64,000 nucleotides of DNA from Leifsonia aquatica H1aii. GTDB taxonomy: Bacteria; Actinomycetota; Actinomycetes; Actinomycetales; Microbacteriaceae. Position 1 is the first letter of the stretch. Every line of letters begins with the position of its first letter. Position numbers and translations under genes: made by a program. The notes beneath the pieces are model-generated. The model saw nothing but the letters and a program-made list of their open reading frames with translations, was not told the origin of the DNA and did no database searches. This document shows positions 48,156 to 57,853 of the stretch, in pieces. The stretch spans positions 62,001-126,000 of the forward strand of contig NZ_AYMR01000001.1 in the NCBI RefSeq assembly GCF_000633535.1. The letters run 5' to 3'.

Positions 48156-50699
48156 TCATTCGCGGATCGCGGCTCCGAAACGCTCCGCCGCGATCGCCGC
48201 GCCGGCCAGCTTCGCCTCACTGGCCTCGGCAGCGGTCAGCGTCCGGTCCTCGGCGCGGAAGCGCAACGCGAACGTCAGGCTCTTGCGCGCATCGGGCAGT
48301 CCGGCGCCGCGGTAGTCGTCCACGAGGCGGATGTCCTCGAGCAGCGCACCGGCACCCTGCTGCACCGCGTCCAGCACCTCGCCGGCGGGCACCTCGAGGG
48401 GCACCACCAGCGAGAGGTCCTGCGTCGCGGCCGGGAAGCCGGCGATCACACGGGCGACGATGTCGTCCGATGAGACGGCGATGAGCGCGTCCAGGTCGAG
48501 CTCGAACACGGCGACCACGCGCGGCAGGTCGAGGTCGGCGGCCAGGGCCGGGAGCAGCTCGCCCGCGTAGCCGATGACCGTGTCGACGCCGTCGCGACCG
48601 CGGGCGATGAGGCGCGCGGTGCGTCCGGGGTGCAGGGCCTGGTGGCCGCTCTGCTCCGGGCGGACCCGCACGCCGACCGCCGCAGTGGCCTGTGCGACCA
48701 TCGCGAGGGCGTCGGCGAGGCCGGCGGCGACCGCCTCCAGCCCGGGCTGCTTCTCGACCGTGTTGCCGACGACCAGCCCCGCGAGATGACGCGGCTGGGC
48801 GGGGATTCCCGCGTTCAGCCCGGCGAGGGTCTCGTCCGCCGGCAGGGCGGCGCCGGGCGGGAGCGTCTCGCTGCCGAGCGGCGCGGCGCCGGGGAGGAAG
48901 ACCGTCCCGATCTCGTAGATCGACAGATCGACGAGGCCGCGCGCGATGTTGCGCTTGGCGACGTCCACCAGGCCCGGCAGGAGCGAGGTGCGCAGGAACG
49001 GTGCGGTCGCGTCGAGCGCGTTCGCCAGCTTGACGGCGGGCACACCGCCCGCCTCGGGCGAGCCGAAGAGGTCGTTCTGCTGCGCGCTCACGAACGGGAA
49101 GGCGAGCACCTCCGTGGCTCCGTTGTCCGCGAGGGTCTGCGCGACGCCGCGGCGGAGCTTCTGCTCGCGGCTGAGCCCGCGCCCCGGGGGCGCGACCGGC
49201 AGCACCGAGGGGATGCGGTCGTACCCGACGATGCGGGCGACCTCCTCGGCGAGGTCCGACTTGTCGAGGAGGTCGGGCCGCCAGCTCGGCGGCACGACGA
49301 GGAGCGCGCCGGCGGTCTCGGAGACCGCGCCGCCGATCTCGGCGAGGGCGCCGCGTACCTCGTCCGCCGTGAACTCGACGCCGATGAGTCCCGCGATGTA
49401 GCCGTCGGGGAGGCGGATCGCCTCCGCCTCGGTCGCGGCGTCGTGCAGCGAGCCGAGCTCGTCCGCGTGACCGCCGGCGAGCTGCTCCAGCAGCTGGACG
49501 ACCCGCGCCGCGGCCGCCACGGCGACGCGCGGGTCGACCCCGCGCTCGAACCGCTTGGAGGCCTCGCTCGGCAGCTTGTGGCGGCGGGCCGTGCGGGCGA
49601 TCGAGACCGGGTCGAAGTTCGCCGCCTCGATCAGCACGTTGGTGGTGCCCGTGCCGATCTCGGTGGAGGCGCCGCCCATGACGCCGGCGAGGCCGATCGC
49701 ACCGGAGTCGTCGGTGATCAGCAGGTCTTCGACGTGCAGCGCACGCGCCTGCTCGTCGAGCGTGACCAGGGTCTCCCCCGGGTGAGCGCGACGCACGACC
49801 AGGCCGCCGGTCACCTTGTCGAGGTCGTAGCCGTGGATCGGCTGGCCGAGCTCCAGCATCACGTAGTTCGTGATGTCGACGACGAGCGAGATCGAGCGGA
49901 TACCGGCGAGCTTCAGCCGGGAGACCATCCAGGGCGGCGTCGGCCGGCTGCCGTCCACATCGCGCACGACGCGGGTGACGAACACGCTGGAGCCGATGCG
50001 CCCGCGGATCGGCGCGCGGTCGTCGATCGCGACCGAGAAGCCGCGCGCGTGCTCGCCGGCCGGGGCGATCGCGACGGCGTCGGCCGGGTCGCGGAACGCG
50101 GCGCCGGTGGCGTGCGAGTACTCGCGGGCGATGCCGCGGATCGAGAACGCGTAGCCGCGGTCGGGGGTGACGTTGACCTCGACGGCCGTGTCGTCCAGGC
50201 CGAGCAGCGAGATCGCGTCGGTCCCGACCTCCGGGTCGAGACCCATCGTGACCAGGCGCAGGATGCCGGCGTGGTCGTCGCCGAGACCGAGCTCGCGGGT
50301 GGAGGCGATCATGCCGTCCGACACGTGGCCGTAGGTCTTGCGGGCCGCGATCGGGAACGGGCCGGGCAGCACCGAGCCGGGCAGGGTCACGACGACCTTG
50401 TCGCCGCGGAGGAAGTTGCTCGCGCCGCAGACGATGCCGCGCACGTCCTCGCCGCCGTCGGCCGCGCTCCGGCCCTCGGGGGCGACGCGCACCTGGCACC
50501 AGCGGATGGTCTTGCCGTTGCTCTGCGGCTCCTCCACGAAGTCGAGCACCTCGCCGACCACGACCGGTCCGGAGATCTCGAAGGTGTGGACGTCCTCCTC
50601 CTCCAGGCCGACGGCGACGAGGGCGGCGTGCACCTCCGCCGCGGTCGTGCCGGGCTCGAGGTCGACGAATTCGCCGAGCCAACTCAGGGGGACGCGCAT
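48156..50699 (-). CDS. pheT: Phenylalanyl-tRNA synthetase beta subunit
   Basis: An 847-residue beta subunit. The N-terminal EMAP-like tRNA-binding domain (about 40-165), B3/B4 editing region and C-terminal anticodon-binding domain (ending in LTAAEASEAKLAGAAIAAER) are visible. The ATG overlaps the pheS stop (TGATG), giving stoichiometric translation. Confidence 0.96.
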   Translation of the reverse strand: MRVPLSWLGEFVDLEPGTTAAEVHAALVAVGLEEEDVHTFEISGPVVVGEVLDFVEEPQSNGKTIRWCQVRVAPEGRSAADGGEDVRGIVCGASNFLRGDKVVVTLPGSVLPGPFPIAARKTYGHVSDGMIASTRELGLGDDHAGILRLVTMGLDPEVGTDAISLLGLDDTAVEVNVTPDRGYAFSIRGIAREYSHATGAAFRDPADAVAIAPAGEHARGFSVAIDDRAPIRGRIGSSVFVTRVVRDVDGSRPTPPWMVSRLKLAGIRSISLVVDITNYVMLELGQPIHGYDLDKVTGGLVVRRAHPGETLVTLDEQARALHVEDLLITDDSGAIGLAGVMGGASTEIGTGTTNVLIEAANFDPVSIARTARRHKLPSEASKRFERGVDPRVAVAAAARVVQLLEQLAGGHADELGSLHDAATEAEAIRLPDGYIAGLIGVEFTADEVRGALAEIGGAVSETAGALLVVPPSWRPDLLDKSDLAEEVARIVGYDRIPSVLPVAPPGRGLSREQKLRRGVAQTLADNGATEVLAFPFVSAQQNDLFGSPEAGGVPAVKLANALDATAPFLRTSLLPGLVDVAKRNIARGLVDLSIYEIGTVFLPGAAPLGSETLPPGAALPADETLAGLNAGIPAQPRHLAGLVVGNTVEKQPGLEAVAAGLADALAMVAQATAAVGVRVRPEQSGHQALHPGRTARLIARGRDGVDTVIGYAGELLPALAADLDLPRVVAVFELDLDALIAVSSDDIVARVIAGFPAATQDLSLVVPLEVPAGEVLDAVQQGAGALLEDIRLVDDYRGAGLPDARKSLTFALRFRAEDRTLTAAEASEAKLAGAAIAAERFGAAIRE

Positions 50700-51739
50700 C
50701 AGACCACCATTCCGAACTGCTGGGAGAACCGGACATCGCCCTCGGCCATGTCGCGCATGTCTTTCACGTCGTTGCGGAACATCAGCGCCCGCTCGACGCC
50801 CACGCCGAACGCGAAGCCCGAGTAGACGTCGGGGTCGATGCCCGCGGAACGGAGGACGTTCGGGTTGACCATGCCGCAGCCGCCCCACTCGATCCAGCGC
50901 GCGCCGCCCGTGAAGGTCGGGTGCCACAGGTCGAGTTCGGCGCTCGGCTCGGTGAACGGGAAGTAGTTCGGGCGCAGACGCACCTTCGCCTCGTCGCCGA
51001 ACAGCGTCTTCACGAAGTGGTCGAGGGTGCCGCGCAGGTGCGCCATCGTCAGACCCTTGTCGACGGCGATGCCCTCGGTCTGGGTGAAGACCGGCAGGTG
51101 CGTCGCATCGAACTCGTCGGTGCGGAACACGCGCCCGGGGGCGATCCGGTAGACGGGCGGCTCGTTGCCGAGCAGCGCGCGCAGCTGGACCGGGGACGTG
51201 TGGGTGCGCAGCACGAGGTGCGAGTCGGTGGGCTCGGCGAAGAAGGTGTCCTGCATCGCGCGCGCCGGGTGATCGGCGTCGAAGTTGAGCGCGTCGAAGT
51301 TGTACCACTCGCTCTCGAGCTCGGGGCCTTCGGCGACCTCCCAGCCCATGCCGACGAAGCTGTCGGCGATGCGCTCCTGCAGGAGCGACAGCGGGTGCCG
51401 CGCACCCGGCGTCCAGCGGGAGGCGAGCGCGGTGACGTCGACCGTCTCGGCGGCCAGGGCCGCGGCCTCCTCCTGGGCGGCGATCGTCTGCTCCCGGGCG
51501 GCGAACGCCTGTCCGACGCGGGCGCGGGCGCCGCCGACGAGCTTGCCGGCCGCGGCCTTCTGGTCGCCCGGGAGGGAGCGGATGCTCGCGTTCAGGCGCG
51601 CGAGCGGCGAGCCCTCCGCGGTGTGCTCATGCCGCACGGCCTTGAGCGCGGCGGAGTCGCCCGCGGCGTCGATCGCGGCGAGCGCCGCCCCGACCGCCGC
51701 CTCGACCGCGCCTTCGGTGATTTCGGTGGTTTCAGACAC
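50699..51739 (-). CDS. pheS: Phenylalanyl-tRNA synthetase alpha subunit
   Basis: A 346-residue class II catalytic subunit. An N-terminal coiled-coil arm (1-85) precedes motif 2 in VFRTDEFDATHLPVFTQTEG (about 208-227) and motif 3 in GFAFGVGVERALM (about 318-330). It lies 11 bases downstream of an SRPBCC gene on the same strand. No Phe-rich leader or T-box is seen. Confidence 0.96.
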   Translation of the reverse strand: MSETTEITEGAVEAAVGAALAAIDAAGDSAALKAVRHEHTAEGSPLARLNASIRSLPGDQKAAAGKLVGGARARVGQAFAAREQTIAAQEEAAALAAETVDVTALASRWTPGARHPLSLLQERIADSFVGMGWEVAEGPELESEWYNFDALNFDADHPARAMQDTFFAEPTDSHLVLRTHTSPVQLRALLGNEPPVYRIAPGRVFRTDEFDATHLPVFTQTEGIAVDKGLTMAHLRGTLDHFVKTLFGDEAKVRLRPNYFPFTEPSAELDLWHPTFTGGARWIEWGGCGMVNPNVLRSAGIDPDVYSGFAFGVGVERALMFRNDVKDMRDMAEGDVRFSQQFGMVV

Positions 51740-51750
51740 GGTTCCTCAGT

Positions 51751-52797
51751 CTAGTCGTCGGCGTACACCTGGTAAGCGGCCTCCCAGAGGCGTCCCGGAT
51801 CCGGGACGGTGAGCCCCGCCAGCAGCAGGGTCAGCTGGTCGACGAGCGTGTGCCAGCCCGCCGCGAAGTCCGGCGCCGAGCGCAGCCGCCCGGCGCCGAA
51901 GATCTCCTCGATCGGGTCCTGCACCAGCGTCAGAACGGTCGTCCCGTCGTCGTCCCCGTCGTCGAGGCGGAAGGCGACGCTGGCCGTCCCCCAGGTGAGA
52001 CGGAGGAGGCGGCCGGGCTCGGCCTCCAGCACCTCCAGCTCCTGCACTCCGCCTTCCACGTTCTCGTCGCCGAGCCGGAGCAGGTCGCCGGGGCGCAGGG
52101 CACGAGCGCGGGCCGGGTCGTCAGGCCAGGCGAGCACCGGCCAGAGCCAGCGCCCGACGCGGTCCGGCAGGGTGAGGGCGTCCCACACGTCCGCCCGCGC
52201 GGCGTCGAGCACGCGGCGCAAGCGCACACCGGAGAGCCCGTCGATGCGCTCCGCCTCCCCCGCGACGAGCGTGGCCTCCGCGGTGCGGTACTCCGCCAGG
52301 GCCGCATCGAACGCCGCAGGGTCGGCCGCGCGGCCGAGGTATCCGTCGTGCTCCTCGGGCGACGTGGAGGCGCCCAATTCGCGCGAGAGGTGGGTGAGCA
52401 CGTCCTGCCAGCCGGCACCGTAGACGGAGGCGGTGACGGCCTGCACCCGGCGGTGGGTCAGCCGGAGGACGGTGTGCGCGTCCCCTCGCGGCTCGATCAC
52501 GACCTCCAGTTCGGTGTCGGCCTCGCGCTGCCCGGCCCCCTCGAACCGCCAGGACACCACCAGCCGGCGCTTGGGGTCGCACGCGAGCACGCGTCCGGTG
52601 ACCGTCGCGTCCTGATCGCGGCCGCCCAGTTCGAGCCGGAAGGAATCGCGTGTGCCGTTGACCACGCCCACCCAGCGGGCGAGGCGATCGGGCTCGGTGA
52701 GGGCGCTCCACAGCTCGCCGGGGGTCGCTGGATACGCGCGCTCGACGATCACGGAGCGGCGGGCGCCGTCGAGGGCGATCTCCCCCCACAGGCTCAC
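51751..52797 (-). CDS. Tandem SRPBCC (AHSA1-type) domain protein
   Basis: A 348-residue protein with two AHSA1/START-like domains (about 1-150 and 185-335). Each starts with a PATPGELWSALTEPDRLARWV-type segment, seen in the second copy as ARADVWDALTLPDRVGRWLW. It is coupled (ATGA) to the ArsR-type repressor upstream, a frequent pairing. The ligand or client is unknown. It is inserted between the RNA methyltransferase and pheST genes that are usually neighbours. Confidence 0.85.
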   Translation of the reverse strand: MSLWGEIALDGARRSVIVERAYPATPGELWSALTEPDRLARWVGVVNGTRDSFRLELGGRDQDATVTGRVLACDPKRRLVVSWRFEGAGQREADTELEVVIEPRGDAHTVLRLTHRRVQAVTASVYGAGWQDVLTHLSRELGASTSPEEHDGYLGRAADPAAFDAALAEYRTAEATLVAGEAERIDGLSGVRLRRVLDAARADVWDALTLPDRVGRWLWPVLAWPDDPARARALRPGDLLRLGDENVEGGVQELEVLEAEPGRLLRLTWGTASVAFRLDDGDDDGTTVLTLVQDPIEEIFGAGRLRSAPDFAAGWHTLVDQLTLLLAGLTVPDPGRLWEAAYQVYADD

Positions 52798-53156
52798 GAC
52801 GCCACCGCCCGTCCGCTGTTGCGCGCACCGGAGCGGGCCTGCCGGGCACCGCGGGCGAGCTCGGTGCCGAGCGCCTCGAGCCGCTGGTCCCAGAACGTGC
52901 CCAGGCCGTCGAACCAGGCGAGCGCGTCCGCCAGGCCGGCCCGATCGAGCGCGTAGACCCGCTGCTGCCCGCTCACACGTGAATCGGCGACGCCGGCCTC
53001 GCGCAGCACGCGCAGGTGCCGGGAGGCGGCGGGCTGGCTGATGCCGAACTCGTCGGCGGCCAGTGCGGCCAGCTCGCCGGCCGTGCGCTCCCCCGCCGCC
53101 AGCAGCTCCACGAATCGCCGGCGGACCGGGTCCCCGACGGCTTCCAGTGCGTCCAT
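52794..53156 (-). CDS. ArsR-family transcriptional regulator
   Basis: A 120-residue winged-helix regulator: DPVRRRFVELLAAGERTAGE, then recognition helix ISQPAASRHLRVLREAGV (about 39-56) and the wing GQQRVYALDR. No metal-binding Cys pair is seen, so it is probably not a metal sensor. It likely controls itself and the SRPBCC gene through the dyad at 53186-53199. Confidence 0.9.
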   Translation of the reverse strand: MDALEAVGDPVRRRFVELLAAGERTAGELAALAADEFGISQPAASRHLRVLREAGVADSRVSGQQRVYALDRAGLADALAWFDGLGTFWDQRLEALGTELARGARQARSGARNSGRAVAS

Positions 53157-53185
53157 GACCGCGAAGCTATCACATTGGGGTTATA

Positions 53186-53199
53186 TAACGCCAGCGTTA
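53186..53199. promoter_or_regulatory. Dyad TAACGC-N2-GCGTTA upstream of the ArsR-type gene
   Basis: A perfect 6-base inverted repeat with a two-base spacer, next to TATAAC on the minus strand that could be the -10 of the ArsR-type gene. Probable operator. The gap 53157-53224 has nothing else. Confidence 0.55.
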
Positions 53200-53224
53200 A
53201 ACAGTGCGCGCCGCGACGAGTGCC

Positions 53225-53593
53225 TCACGCCCGGTCGTGCAGGGTGATCCGGTAGCCGTCGGGGTCGGCGAAAGTGAAGGTGCGTCCGAACGGTCCGTCG
53301 ATCGGTGCGGCGACGATGGCGTGGCCGTCCGCCAGCAGGGCGTCGTGGATGGCCTGGACATCGGTGGCGTGCAGCCAGATCGCGGCGCCGATCCCCGGCT
53401 GCGGCACCGCGGAGAGGTCGGTGTCCGGAGCGAGGTCGCGCAGCGCGAACGCGATGGGCGTGGTCTCGAAGACGACCGCGTGCGGCGGCCCTGCCTGCGA
53501 GCGGACGAGGCCGAGGTAGTGCTCGTAGAACGCCTGGGAGGCGGCGAGGTCGCGGGTCTGCAGCGAGACGAAATCGGGTCCGGTGACCGGCAT
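53225..53593 (-). CDS. VOC-family protein
   Basis: A 122-residue vicinal-oxygen-chelate (glyoxalase/bleomycin-resistance fold) protein: FVSLQTRDLAASQAFYEHYL at the start and FADPDGYRITLHDRA at the end. GGAG precedes ATG at 53593. It is divergent from a MarR-type gene, with two dyads between, so it is likely repressed by that regulator. Substrate unknown. Confidence 0.88.
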   Translation of the reverse strand: MPVTGPDFVSLQTRDLAASQAFYEHYLGLVRSQAGPPHAVVFETTPIAFALRDLAPDTDLSAVPQPGIGAAIWLHATDVQAIHDALLADGHAIVAAPIDGPFGRTFTFADPDGYRITLHDRA

Positions 53594-53611
53594 GGTGCAT
53601 CTCCTTCGTAG

Positions 53612-53655
53612 TGTCAGTTTTCTGACATAGCTCACTCTATGTCAGAATACTGACA
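53612..53655. promoter_or_regulatory. Two TGTCAG-N4-CTGACA operators
   Basis: Perfect dyads at 53612-53627 (spacer TTTT) and 53640-53655 (spacer AATA), starts 28 bases apart, fill the gap between the divergent VOC and MarR-type genes. The second touches the MarR ATG. These are very probably MarR operators. Confidence 0.85.
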
Positions 53656-54143
53656 TGAGTCAAGACGGAGACGGCGTCGACCTGCAGACGTCGGTGGGTT
53701 ACCTGCTGAAGGAGGCCTCCAGCGCCCTGCGCGCGGCGATGGAGTCGGTACTGCGCCCTCTCGGCCTGACGGTCACGCAGTACTCGTGCCTCGAACTCCT
53801 GGCACAGCGGCCGGGGTTGTCGAACTCCGAGCTCGCGCGCGGCGCGTTCATCACCCGGCAGTCGATGAACGTGCTGCTGCAGGCCTTCGAACGCGAGGGA
53901 TACGTCACCCGCGCGACCGAGGCTCCCGTCGGCCGCGCACTCCCCACTCTTCTCACGCCGCAGGGCAGGAGCGTGCTCCAGCAGGCGAGCACGGCCGTGC
54001 GGTCCGTCGAGACCCGGATGCTGGGCGGCCTGACGCCGGACCAGCGGGCGGGCGCGTTCGCCGTCCTGCAGGGCATGGTCCGCGCGTTGCGCGGAGACGG
54101 GGACAGCGACGCCGGCACCGCCCGCGGCACCGAGCGAGCCTGA
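53655..54143 (+). CDS. MarR-family transcriptional regulator
   Basis: A 162-residue MarR protein: LRPLGLTVTQYSCLELLAQR, recognition segment LSNSELARGAFITRQSMNVL (about 56-75) and a wing VTRATEAPVGRALPTLLT. It likely represses itself and the divergent VOC gene. Confidence 0.92.
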   Translation: MSQDGDGVDLQTSVGYLLKEASSALRAAMESVLRPLGLTVTQYSCLELLAQRPGLSNSELARGAFITRQSMNVLLQAFEREGYVTRATEAPVGRALPTLLTPQGRSVLQQASTAVRSVETRMLGGLTPDQRAGAFAVLQGMVRALRGDGDSDAGTARGTERA

Positions 54144-54172
54144 GGGGCCCGGGTCAGTCTGAAGGGCTCGCG

Positions 54173-54973
54173 TCAGGAGCGCTGCGCGAACGCCGATTCG
54201 TAGAGGCAGACCGAGGCAGCGGTCGCGAGGTTCATCGACTCCGCCTTGCCGTAGATCGGCACGGTGACCGCACGATCGACCAGCTCCAGCTGCTCGTCGT
54301 CGAGTCCGCGCGCCTCGTTGCCGAAGACCCAGGCGGTCGGGCGGGCGAGGTGGCCGTCCGTACGGGCGGCGAGCAGGTCCTCCCCCTTGATGTCGGCGGC
54401 GAGGACGGTCAGGCCCGCCGAACGGGCCCGGCCGATCACGTCGGCGAGGTCCGCGCCCACCGCGACGGGCACGTGGAAGAGCGAGCCGGTGGTCGAGCGC
54501 ACCACCTTGGGGTTGTAGAGGTCGACGGTGCGCCCGGTGAGCACGACCGCGTCGGCCCCGGCCGAGTCGGCGGCGCGGATGATCGTCCCCGCGTTCCCCG
54601 GGTCCCGCACCTCTTCCAGCACGGCCACGAGCTTCGGGGAGTCGGCGAAGATGTCCCGGATCGAGGTCGGGAACTGCCGGCACACGGCCACGAAGCCCTG
54701 CGGCGTCACCGTGTCGGCCATCGTCTCGAGCACCTGCTCGGTGACGAACTCCACATCGACGCCCGCCTCGACCGCCGTCTGGGCGATGTCGTTGTACCGC
54801 TCCAGGGCGGTGGGGGTCGCGTACAGCTCCACCACGAGTTCGGGGCGGAAGCCGAGCGCCTCGGCGACGGCCTGGGGTCCCTCCAGGAGGAAGAGACCGG
54901 TCTCCTGCCGCGCCGTCCGCTTCGCCAGTTTCGCAACGGCCCGGACGCGCGGAGAGCGCGGATTGTCAAGCAT
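54173..54973 (-). CDS. TrmH/SpoU-family RNA 2'-O-methyltransferase
   Basis: A 266-residue SPOUT enzyme. Motif 1 is in EEVRDPGNAGTIIRAADSAG (about 117-136), motif 2 VFGNEARGLD (about 214-223) and motif 3 PIYGKAESMNLATAASVCLY (about 238-257). It lies near infC-rpmI-rplT and pheST as in other actinobacteria, so it probably modifies rRNA. Confidence 0.9.
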   Translation of the reverse strand: MLDNPRSPRVRAVAKLAKRTARQETGLFLLEGPQAVAEALGFRPELVVELYATPTALERYNDIAQTAVEAGVDVEFVTEQVLETMADTVTPQGFVAVCRQFPTSIRDIFADSPKLVAVLEEVRDPGNAGTIIRAADSAGADAVVLTGRTVDLYNPKVVRSTTGSLFHVPVAVGADLADVIGRARSAGLTVLAADIKGEDLLAARTDGHLARPTAWVFGNEARGLDDEQLELVDRAVTVPIYGKAESMNLATAASVCLYESAFAQRS

Positions 54974-55073
54974 GCGACCAGCTTAGGGGCAGGCCGCGGC
55001 CCCGGCCGGGAGCGGATCGAACCCATTCCGGCCGCGTCTCGTGTCCAGAGGAAGAGCCGAAGGAGGCCGGAGG

Positions 55074-55412
55074 ATGCGAACCAGAACCAGAACCGCCGTG
55101 ATCGTGGGTGCCATCGCCCTCGCCCTGAGCGCGGGCACGGCGGGTGCCGTCGCCGCCACAACCGCCCGCGGAGGTGCGGACGATCCGCCCGGTGTGGTCG
55201 AGGACCACGTCGGCACGCCGGTCCCCACGCCGTCGACCCCGGCGCCGCGTCCGACACCCGACGCCGTCCCGGCGCCCGCGTCGGCGCCCGTCCCGCCGCC
55301 CGCGGTCGACGACCACGGAGCCGACGACCACGGAGCCGACGACCCCGCCACGCACGACACCGGCGACGACCACGGCGGCCACGGCGCGGACGACACCGCC
55401 GCCCACGGCTGA
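55074..55412 (+). CDS. Small secreted protein with His/Asp-rich tail
   Basis: A 112-residue protein with a signal peptide (MRTRTRTAVIVGAIALALSA, cleavage near GAVA-A), a Pro-rich middle and a tail with repeated DDHG/ADD units (DDHGADDHGADD). AGGAGG lies seven bases upstream. The His/Asp repeats could bind metal, but this is only an inference. It lies between the RNA methyltransferase and rplT genes. Confidence 0.65.
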   Translation: MRTRTRTAVIVGAIALALSAGTAGAVAATTARGGADDPPGVVEDHVGTPVPTPSTPAPRPTPDAVPAPASAPVPPPAVDDHGADDHGADDPATHDTGDDHGGHGADDTAAHG

Positions 55413-55518
55413 CCTCGCGATGGCACCGTCACGACCGCTTCCCAGCAATTCGCGGAGCGGGCGAGGCAGGGGCCGGGCCAGGCCCCAGCCGGGCCGGAGC
55501 GGGGCGGAGACGCCGAAC

Positions 55519-55546
55519 GGCCCGGTCGACGTGCGTCGACCGGGCC
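55519..55546 (-). terminator. Hairpin after rplT
   Basis: Arms GGCCCGGTCGAC (55519-55530) and GTCGACCGGGCC (55535-55546) with loop GTGC, 18 bases beyond the rplT stop. It ends the infC-rpmI-rplT transcript and could work in both directions. Confidence 0.75.
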
Positions 55547-55564
55547 ATTCGGGAGTGCTGCTGC

Positions 55565-55951
55565 TTACGCGGCGGCCTTCGGCGCCGACGTGTCGGCGGG
55601 GAGGGCGTTCTTCGCGGTCTGCACGAGGGCGGCGAAGGTCGCGGGCTCCGTCACGGCCAGGTCGGCCAGGATGCGACGGTCCACCTCGACGCCCGCCAGG
55701 CCGAGGCCCTGGATGAAGCGGTTGTAGGTGAGGCCGTTGGCACGGCTCGCGGCGTTGATGCGCTGGATCCAGAGACGACGGAAGTCGCCCTTGCGCTGGC
55801 GGCGGTCACGGTACGAGTAGACGAGCGAGTGGGTGACCTGCTCCTTGGCCTTGCGGTAGAGGCGCGACCGCTGCCCGCGGTAGCCCTCGGCGCGCTCGAG
55901 GATGACCCGACGCTTCTTGTGGGCGTTGACAGCCCTCTTCACTCTTGCCAT
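55565..55951 (-). CDS. rplT: 50S ribosomal protein L20
   Basis: A 128-residue L20 ([14 protein letters not shown] at the start, [15 protein letters not shown]). It binds 23S rRNA early in assembly and in other bacteria represses its own operon through the infC leader. Start and length are standard; the C-terminus has a short Ala-rich tail. Confidence 0.97.
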   Translation of the reverse strand: MARVKRAVNAHKKRRVILERAEGYRGQRSRLYRKAKEQVTHSLVYSYRDRRQRKGDFRRLWIQRINAASRANGLTYNRFIQGLGLAGVEVDRRILADLAVTEPATFAALVQTAKNALPADTSAPKAAA

Positions 55952-55983
55952 TAGTCAAACTTCCTTAAAACGTACGGGTGGGG

Positions 55984-56177
55984 TTACTTGCCGAGCATCC
56001 GGCGGACGACCTTGGCGTCCACCTCGGGCACGACCTGGTCGGCGTTCAGGCGACGCTTGCGGTCGCTGGACTTGACCTCAAGGTTGTGGCGCATGCCGGC
56101 CTGCTGCTTCATGACCTTGCCGGTACCGGTGATCTTGAAGCGCTTCTTGGCGCCGGAGTGGGTCTTCTGCTTGGGCA

Positions 56178-56178
<1 letters not shown>
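55984..56178 (-). CDS. rpmI: 50S ribosomal protein L35
   Basis: A 64-residue L35 ([20 protein letters not shown]). The ATG overlaps the infC stop (TAATG). Confidence 0.97.
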
Positions 56179-56834
<656 letters not shown>

Positions 56835-56840
56835 GTTTGT

Positions 56841-57087
56841 CTCCTCTGATCGAGCGATGCTTCACAAGCCGCGGATCGTCGGGAGACGATCCGGCGAAAG
56901 AGGAGGTTCCACGCACCAGCACGGCCTGCGATGTGAATCGCAGGCCTGGTACAGCACCCTGACTACCTCCGCGCCGGAGCGCATCGGCGGAGTGCAACAA
57001 CCCGGTAACCTGTAAGCGGTCAAGCGCGGGTGGGAGGAATCTCCACTTTCGTACCGGGACAGAAGTCCCGGAGCCCGAACGATTCTA
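56841..57087 (-). promoter_or_regulatory. Structured leader of the infC-rpmI-rplT operon
   Basis: A TAGAAT box (57087-57082) may start a leader of about 240 bases. It contains strong stems: CCGGGAC/GTCCCGG near 57045, a 10-pair stem at 56923-56946 and a 9-pair stem at 56872-56893. CTCCTCT (56905-56899) can pair fully with the infC Shine-Dalgarno AGAGGAG (56847-56841), while ACCTCC overlapping it can instead pair with GGAGGT at 56970-56965. These pairings exclude each other, suggesting a switch, perhaps bound by L20. Confidence 0.45.
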
Positions 57088-57100
57088 ACAGAGGAATGCA

Positions 57101-57487
57101 GTGAGCGACACATCCGGGGTCTTCTCCTACCAGGAGGCCGACAGCCAGCACCATGACGACTCGATCGCGGAGGCCACGCGCGACATCGCGGACGTCCCCG
57201 CCGTGGAGGTCATCACCACCACCACCGTGCACCTGATGAGCGCGGCGGCGGTCAAGTGCGGGCTCGCCGACGACCCCGACGCGCAGACCGACCTCGATGA
57301 GGCCCGCAAGCTCATCGACGCCCTCGCCGGCCTGGTGACGGCCAGCGCGGCCCACCTCGGCGACCAGCACGCGCGCAGCCTGCGCGACGGGCTGCGGTCC
57401 CTGCAGCTGGCCTTCCGCGAGGCCTCCCCCATCCCGGACGAGATCGGCAAGGGCCCCGGGGAGAAGTACACGGGGCCCGTCAACTGA
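57101..57487 (+). CDS. DUF1844 domain protein
   Basis: A 128-residue acidic protein with the DUF1844 pattern (AVEVITTTTVHLMSAAAVKCGL and LDEARKLIDALAGL). It is conserved next to infC, divergently oriented, in actinobacteria. The GTG start has AGAGGA upstream. Function unknown. Confidence 0.85.
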   Translation: MSDTSGVFSYQEADSQHHDDSIAEATRDIADVPAVEVITTTTVHLMSAAAVKCGLADDPDAQTDLDEARKLIDALAGLVTASAAHLGDQHARSLRDGLRSLQLAFREASPIPDEIGKGPGEKYTGPVN

Positions 57488-57491
57488 CCCC

Positions 57492-57824
57492 ATGGACGCC
57501 GCCGCCGTGCGCGCCGTCGCCCTCGGACTGCCCGAGGTCGAACAGTACGAGCACGGCGGCCTCCCGGCGTTCCGGGTGCGCGGCTCCCGCTTCGCCACGA
57601 TGCTCGACGCCGAGTCGTCGACGATCAACCTGATGCTCGGCGAGGCGGGGATCCGGGAAGCCGCCGCCGCCTGGCCGGAGCACTGCTCGGAGCGCTGGTT
57701 CGCCGGCAGGCTCGCCGCCGCACGCGTGGAGTTCGCCACGATCGAGCCCGCCCTGCTGCGCGAGCTCGTCACCGACGCGTGGCGCAATCGAGCGCCCGCT
57801 GCGCTGCGCCGCACCCTCGACTGA
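57492..57824 (+). CDS. MmcQ/YjbR-family protein
   Basis: A 110-residue protein with the MmcQ/YjbR fold pattern: LGLPEVEQYEHGGLPAFRVR, FATMLDAESSTINLM and the end LLRELVTDAWRNRAP. These small proteins are proposed DNA-binding proteins. It follows the DUF1844 gene by four bases. Confidence 0.85.
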   Translation: MDAAAVRAVALGLPEVEQYEHGGLPAFRVRGSRFATMLDAESSTINLMLGEAGIREAAAAWPEHCSERWFAGRLAAARVEFATIEPALLRELVTDAWRNRAPAALRRTLD

Positions 57825-57853
57825 CCCGTCGCGTGGATCGCCCGCCTGCCCGC

